Assembly (NCBI GenBank): GCA_006535965.1
Contig: QEAR01000011.1
Location: forward strand, 267,062 to 331,061
Source of the DNA: Spizellomyces sp. 'palustris'
Taxonomy: Eukaryota; Chytridiomycota; Chytridiomycetes; Spizellomycetales; Spizellomycetaceae
Direction: 5' to 3'
Length of the DNA: 64,000 nt
Part shown: positions 58,769-64,000 of the stretch, in pieces
How positions within the stretch are numbered: position 1 is the stretch's first letter
How the letters are laid out: every line of letters starts with the position of its first letter
Position numbers and translations under genes: made by a program
The notes under the pieces: generated by a model
What the model was told of the DNA's origin: nothing
The model's database searches: none
The model's input: only the letters and a program-made list of their open reading frames with translations

Positions 58769-59806
58769 CTACACTGACGGTGTCCACCACTCTGCCAAAA
58801 ACTCGTCCACGCTCTCCGTCTTTATGCCCGGGAGCAGCTTGTTCAGCGTCCCTTCAAATACGAATCCGCCCTTGGCACCCTCCGCGATCGCAACACAAAC
58901 CTGAGTAAAAAAGTTTTCCCTGACATTTTGGGCATTCGGATTGATGGCCTTGTTCAACTGCTCCAACGATCTGTATTCGACCTGGAATTTTTCTCCGGTG
59001 ATGCGCTCGACTGCTTTCACCACATGATTGTAGTTTGTCAGATCTCCAATAATACCGGATTTCTCTGGCCAGGAGGGAAGAGACAATGATCCCACCACAA
59101 ATTTCGCTACGTTCTGGACGGTTGTCATAATGATTGGTTCGTTTCCTGTTCCGGGGATGTTGGCAGTACGGTTCTCTGTGTCGATAACGAATTTAAGAGG
59201 CCGGAGGTGCCCAGTCCCGCGTGGTGAAGCGAGGTAATTCATAAACACGCCATTCATGTACAGTGTCCACTCGAGTTTGCTCTTTCGAAGTTCCTCAATC
59301 ACCTCCTTCTTGGGAAAGTAGCCCTCGATAATCGTGTTGATTTGCGTGTCGCTTGCCCATTCGCTCGGTGCAAATCGCTTCACGCCGGCCGCTTCGGCAG
59401 CGTGGATAAGTTTGATTTGTACAGCTACCAACGCTTCACCTTCTGTCGCAATGCATGAGATAACAGTGTGAACATTTTCAAGGGCTTTGACAAGGGATGT
59501 GTGAGACGTGTAGTCAATCGGTCGGACATCCACTCCGAGTGTTGTGAGAGATGGGTTGGGCTATCACCATCGTCGTCTAGTTAGAAAATCTTTCAAACAC
59601 ACCAAATTTTGCAAGGTTTGCTCACCGTCCGAGAAAGGACAACGACCCGGTATTTGCCGTTTTCAACTAGCTCCTCAACAATGTGGCGTCCCAAGCCCCC
59701 TGTTGGAAAAGAGTGTAAAGGGCAAGCATCGATTTCAAAACTGTCGCGTCTGAAGCCCACCTGTTCCTCCAGCAACAGCAATAACAGCCTGCTCGCTTGT
59801 GCTCAT
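58769..59806 (-). CDS. NmrA-like NAD(P)-binding family protein (isoflavone-reductase-like)
   Basis: Atypical short-chain dehydrogenase fold. The N-terminus supplies a glycine-rich dinucleotide loop (MSTSEQAVIAVAGGTG-GLGR then HIVEELVENGKYRVVVLSRT). Later parts include VDVRPIDYTSHTSLVKALEN, VHTVISCIATEGEALVAVQI, HAAEAAGVKRFAPSEWASDT and a catalytic-type Lys in EGYFPKKEVIEELRKS. The C-terminus carries the substrate loop (LEWTLYMNGVFMNYLASPRG) and ends FLAEWWTPSV. These match fungal NmrA-like oxidoreductases; substrate unknown. Two introns: the one splitting GG(T)G|GLGR (about 59700-59760), and one after LSRT. About 310 residues. The start ATG at 59806 is directly before the glycine-rich loop. 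Confidence 0.88.
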
Positions 59807-61442
59807 GGTGTGAAAGGTATCGATTTGAAGAATGTAGGTTATGAACGCTTGTCAATGGGTGAGGAAAGTAATGCATATCGCAAGCTTTTTATAAGACTTC
59901 ATAAATATTCCTCCAAATCAAACCCGCTGACAAACGGATCTTGCACAGCTGCACGTTCATGAAAATGCTCCCGCCAATATCACTCCCTAAATAAAATGCG
60001 GAAATCCGAACGAAACGGACATGATAACGATTTTTTAAAACTGAGATGACTCTTGTTTAAACTTGAGCTGACAAATATCGCCCAATCAACTTTGTTCACG
60101 TCAACTGCCTGTTGGCCACAGCCAAAGGACTTGCCATATTGGCTATAGAACTCGGAAGGGCCCCCAACGATCGTTCAACAGTACGACTCCCCCATTCATG
60201 AAACCATTTGCACGGCGAGGTCGTTTCGGGACGGTCTGCGATTTTAAATCATTGGAAAATGTCCAACGAACCCTCATTTCCATTTTACTTCCGATGATCC
60301 CATTGAGCATTGATCATTGTAACAACGTGTAAACGGGATGCAAACCACATTCATTAACAATACATGACATGGATGCCCAAAAAAAGTGGTACGCTGGTCC
60401 ACAGGTCCGCTACAGATTAAGGTGGTTGTGACGTCGGGATCATATCAAAAGGCCATCAACTCCCAATGGAATCTCAGCCAAATGGGTTGGACATCAATGA
60501 CGTTTTTTTTGTTTTTTGGTTTCACCCAAAGGTTCCAGACAATCTTTTTACTCGTGCAAGCAGCAGGTGCAAACAGCACCGTTTGTTGGTCACTTGCACA
60601 CGAATGCCATGTATGGACCAGCACCGATCTCAAATAGATTGTTGACACAGGCATACTAGGGTACGTCCACCTTTTTGTAACAGATGATGTATTTGGTGAT
60701 CTTGCTTTGAAATACCTCCTACCTTTTGAGATTGATAGCAAATGGACACCCCCCGCTGGCCAACAAAATCATTTGCGATAAAAGGACTTTTGCTTGTTTC
60801 AAGGTCCGACTGGAATAGAAAAACAAACCAAGACTACCATGATTGTGTTCCATTTTCATGCCAAGATAAAACCCATTTTCATCACAGCACACATCTCACA
60901 CATCACACCTTCTCCAACACAATCTTCCTTCCATCACAAAGGAATCTTTCCAATGCGAGAGATCATCACAACCTGCCATCCCATCTCACTCCCAACCCTT
61001 CTTTTTTACAAAACATTTTAAAATCCCATCTTGTTTAAACGAAATGATGAAAAATAGGTTCCGATGAAACTGTTCGATTGATTGGCCAGCAGCAAGTCAA
61101 AGGACTCGATGAGTCACGCCATGGTGCTAAGCCACTCACGGTCCTTTCGTCGGAGGGCTCCCCAAAACAGTTTGGAAAGGAAAACGGGCGACCGAAGAAC
61201 AATCCTTTTAGCGAGATTGCTTTTTGTCAAGCAATCTAGGTTAGATTTAGAAACAGACAGCCAAAGCATTGAGGAAGCGGTGTGGAAGAGGTGGACAGAG
61301 CAATCGAATCAGACAAAGGCGTTGGGTTGTGTTACAAATGACGTTGGAACCTACGGCCAGTACGTAAAGAAACTATCCCCAATCCTCTTGCTCCAAGTCT
61401 GGCAGCTTTTCTTCCTTCCTCATTCCTGGCTTTTAGCCTGCA
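59807..61442. other. 1.6-kb intergenic region between divergent genes
   Basis: The longest gene-free stretch in the window. It lies between the NmrA-like gene (-) and the Cys-rich gene (+). A TGACGTC (CRE-like) site occurs at about 60427-60433. Several open frames (60386-60637, 60742-61038, 61082-61495) have low-complexity or composition-driven translations and no family match. I see nothing else supportable. Confidence 0.35.
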
Positions 61443-63979
61443 ATGGACCAATTCCTCCCTTCCCTCATGCGACAGCCCCTCGAAGACCAGCATGAGGGCC
61501 GTCAAGTCGGGCCGCAGCTCGAACTTGTTCTAAGAGTCTTGGAGGAAGAACGAAAGAGACAGGAGGAAATTCGGAAAACAAAGGAACTGGAATTGGAAAT
61601 TTTGAGATTAAGGGATAGCATCCAAAAAGCGGACGTCTGTGGGAGTGGTGCTGGGCATACGTCAAACTCGTCAGGTTCGGTTCAGAAACGATTTTGGAAC
61701 ACTAGAGGAAAACTGAACCAAATTCCACTCTTTTCTGTAAACATTGTAGATCCAATACCTCCGCCGCCGATCAAGGATCCATCGCCAGTATCTCAAACGG
61801 AACTTCCAGTCACCCTCAACAACCTTGCAAATTTCCAATTTCCCGTACAATTCTCTGCTCCTCCTTCAACATGGGCGCAACCTGCCCCGGCCCCCATCTC
61901 CTCTTCGTTTGTTGATTACACAAATTTCTTGCACGATCTGCAGACTCCCATGCCTCTGGACGAAATTTTCCAATCTCCTGAATTTGCTGCTTCGGCGGCA
62001 TTTGATTCGCCGCCGCTCAGCGAGAACATGGGGCACTTCTCCCCAGCGCAGAGTCTACCGGCAGAGTTCCGATATGACGAAACCTTGCAGGCTGGATTAC
62101 CTGCATATCAGAATATCGAAGATTTTTTTACCGAGCAATGGAATCCTTTACCTTTGGCAGAGAACAGCGCCGGGCTCCCGACACCTCCTACCTCGCAATA
62201 TCTGCCTACATCATCTCCAAATGTCCCAATTCTTCCCCCGTACCATTTACCGTCACCTCCTCTGCCATCCCAAGTACTACACACAGGTACAAACACCCAG
62301 CAACACTTACCACCTTCAACGTTATCAACTCCATTAGCCCTTCCAATGGCCTCGCAGCCGAATTCCTTGACGTTTTCCATCATCCCTCAACCAGACCAAC
62401 GGTCTGCGCAATCTGACTCATTCACCCAACAACGCAGAAGCTCCGCCAAATTTGCCCCAACCCGTCCCTCCACTCCCAACAAACCTGCCCGCGACACAAG
62501 CGGTCGCAAAAAGATCATTGACCACACTGTTCATTGCAAGCGCTGCAAAAACGAGATTGCAACTTTCCTGCTGCATCCCGAAAGTAAAAATGTTCCTCCC
62601 CTCAACTTTGCCGTCGACATTTTGTGCGTATCCTGTGAAGGCCGCAAAGATTCTTTGGAGGTAGATGATACATCCATGGTATTAGCCGGGCGTCGCAAGC
62701 GTTTGCATGACGATTATGGCATGGACTGTGAGATTTGCAAGCGGAGGATAGGGAGTGGTGGGTTCAAGTTTTCCGAAGAGCGAGAGATCCAGGCTGTTGG
62801 TGTTGGCGGAAAGGTGCGGGACGAAGATGGAGCCATGGTCGAAGAGGCTATGGATTTCCGAGTGGAACCCATCTGTGCTTCTTGTCGCGTAAAGTACAAA
62901 TTCTGTACAGAGGTGAGTAGTCTGTTTTCAGCAAGTTATTTTTATCATGCAGACGTTAATAGTGGAACTTGTAACAGTGCGGAGGCGGCGGTAAATTCCG
63001 TACAGGCAAGTACCGGCCCGTCGAACTCTTTGCATCTAACCGCCGGACGTGCCTCTTGAGCCACGTCCGTCTCGGTGGCGCCCCTGTTACCTACGAAGTC
63101 TACTTGACCCCAACCAACGTATGCGAATCGCTGTATAACGAGTCCCGCGAAGTTCACATGGACGGATTCTATGGGCTATACGCCACGCCAGAGGTCATTG
63201 AAGCCGCCATCACCCAACTGGAATCGTACGCAAAAGTGGAAGAGTGGGCAAACAAAGGGTGGAAGTCTGCTGAACGGCTTTTAAGAGAGGATGTGGAAAA
63301 AACGCGAGGGTTGAGACGGTACCTAGCTGTTGTGTACGTTGAGAAACCCCAATCGCGAGTGAGGGGTGCTACGATCAAACGCATAAAGGCGAATGCCAAA
63401 AACCCTCATTCCACTGGTCCGGGGTTACCCCCTCCAACCACCCCATCGTCAACATCAACTCCCTGCGCATCTCCCTCCTCAGAATCCACCTCACCATCCG
63501 GCACAGCAATCACATCCGATCACGACTCCCCTCGCATCCAAGTCGCCTACGGATCCGCCGAATGGGACATTAGCACCGGTACGGTCCTCTTCGCCAACGG
63601 CTACGTTCGGACCACAACCGTCTCCACCCTCCCCATCCTCCGCGGCATGCACGAACGCCTCCTCCGACAATGTCTAACAGATTCTGCGACCGTCCAAGCC
63701 CCCGTCCCTGTCAAACACGTTTGGATGCTCGCGAGGAGAGATCACCTCCGTGTTCAATCATATGTGGAGCGAATGGGGTTCAAACCTTTGAATGAGTATG
63801 TGAGGATGAACCCGGGTGTAGATAAGAGCTTGTTTGAGAGGGAGGTTCATGTTCCCAGGGATTTGTTTAGGTGCTTTGTTTGTTCCGTGCACGAGTTTTT
63901 GAGAGAGGGGGAGAGGGAGAGGAATGGGGGTGTTGGGGGATGTGGAATAGGTGGAGGTTATAGAGGGGTTTGGAGGTAG
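61443..63979 (+). CDS. Conserved fungal Cys-rich protein with GNAT-like C-terminus, function unknown
   Basis: I know related proteins only as uncharacterised fungal ORFs. The N-terminal half is a short coiled coil (LELVLRVLEEERKRQEEIRK) and then about 300 residues of Pro/Ser-rich sequence. From about 62500 come five C-x2-C pairs: HCKRCKNE, LCVSCEGRK, DCEICKRRI, ICASCRVKY and FCTECGGGG. The last is split by an intron (about 62913-62979), then KYRPVELFASNRRTC-LLSHVR. This looks like a multi-zinc region. The C-terminal 300 residues include VAYGSAEWD and end with WMLARRDHLRVQSYVERMGF-KPLNEYVRM, which resembles an acetyltransferase (GNAT) fold end. About 820 residues. The stop at 63977 lies 24 bases before the window end. 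The start ATG at 61443 begins MDQFLPSLMRQ. Confidence 0.8.
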
Positions 63980-64000
63980 ATGTCTGTATGTGGGGGGGGG

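Noticed and set aside
60386-61495. Several ORFs of 80-140 codons in the 1.6-kb region before the Cys-rich gene
   Set aside because: Composition-driven translations, starts at non-ATG codons in part, no splice structure and no recognisable domain.

Overview
This window is nuclear DNA of a flagellated (zoosporic) fungus, most likely a chytrid. Genes are split by many short GT-AG introns (about 45-110 nt, mostly 60-75), packed a few hundred bases apart and found on both strands. Several products are fungal in type: a SNF5 protein carrying a GATA zinc finger, a Mug190-like SMP/C2 protein, a Cys-rich protein known to me only from fungi, and a mitoferrin of the Mrs3/4 group. Four other genes are centriole or axoneme components that non-flagellated fungi have lost: LRRC45, CEP164, CFAP58 and AXDND1. 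Together these point to a chytrid-like fungus. No species call can be made from the sequence alone.

Layout. 1-8 kb: the 3' part of an unknown protein with a KEN box, LSM2, LRRC45 and the APC/C activator Cdh1/Fizzy-related. 8-16 kb: the E2 subunit of 2-oxoglutarate dehydrogenase, a divergent H2B/H2A histone pair, mitoferrin and a probable ER membrane protein (Pga1-like). 16-27 kb: PP1 catalytic subunit, SNF5-GATA, an OAC1-type mitochondrial carrier and CEP164. 27-36 kb: an accessory-looking stretch with an unrecognised multi-exon gene ending in a probable 2-oxoglutarate/Fe(II) oxygenase fold, a 124-bp tandem duplication, CFAP58, and an EF-hand NADPH oxidase. 36-46 kb: neurochondrin, AXDND1, DAHP synthase and a RING-H2 protein. 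46-64 kb: a disordered S/T-P-rich protein, a C2H2 transcription factor with a 1.6-kb upstream region, a Mug190/extended-synaptotagmin-like protein, an NmrA-like reductase and a Cys-rich fungal protein.

How the genes fit together. There is no operon or obvious pathway cluster, but two themes recur. One is the cell cycle and chromatin (Cdh1, PP1, H2A/H2B, SNF5, a KEN-box protein, an S/T-P-rich protein). The other is the centriole and flagellum. Many genes are arranged as head-to-head pairs sharing a short promoter. In the LSM2/LRRC45 promoter lies a near-perfect RFX X-box (GTTGCCATAGCAAC, 3185-3198), the element that controls ciliary genes in animals; this is the most testable regulatory lead. 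The most novel-looking gene is the oxygenase-like one at 28.2-30.2 kb, which also shows two reading-frame problems. Exon boundaries were worked out by eye from frame continuity, splice consensus and family similarity.
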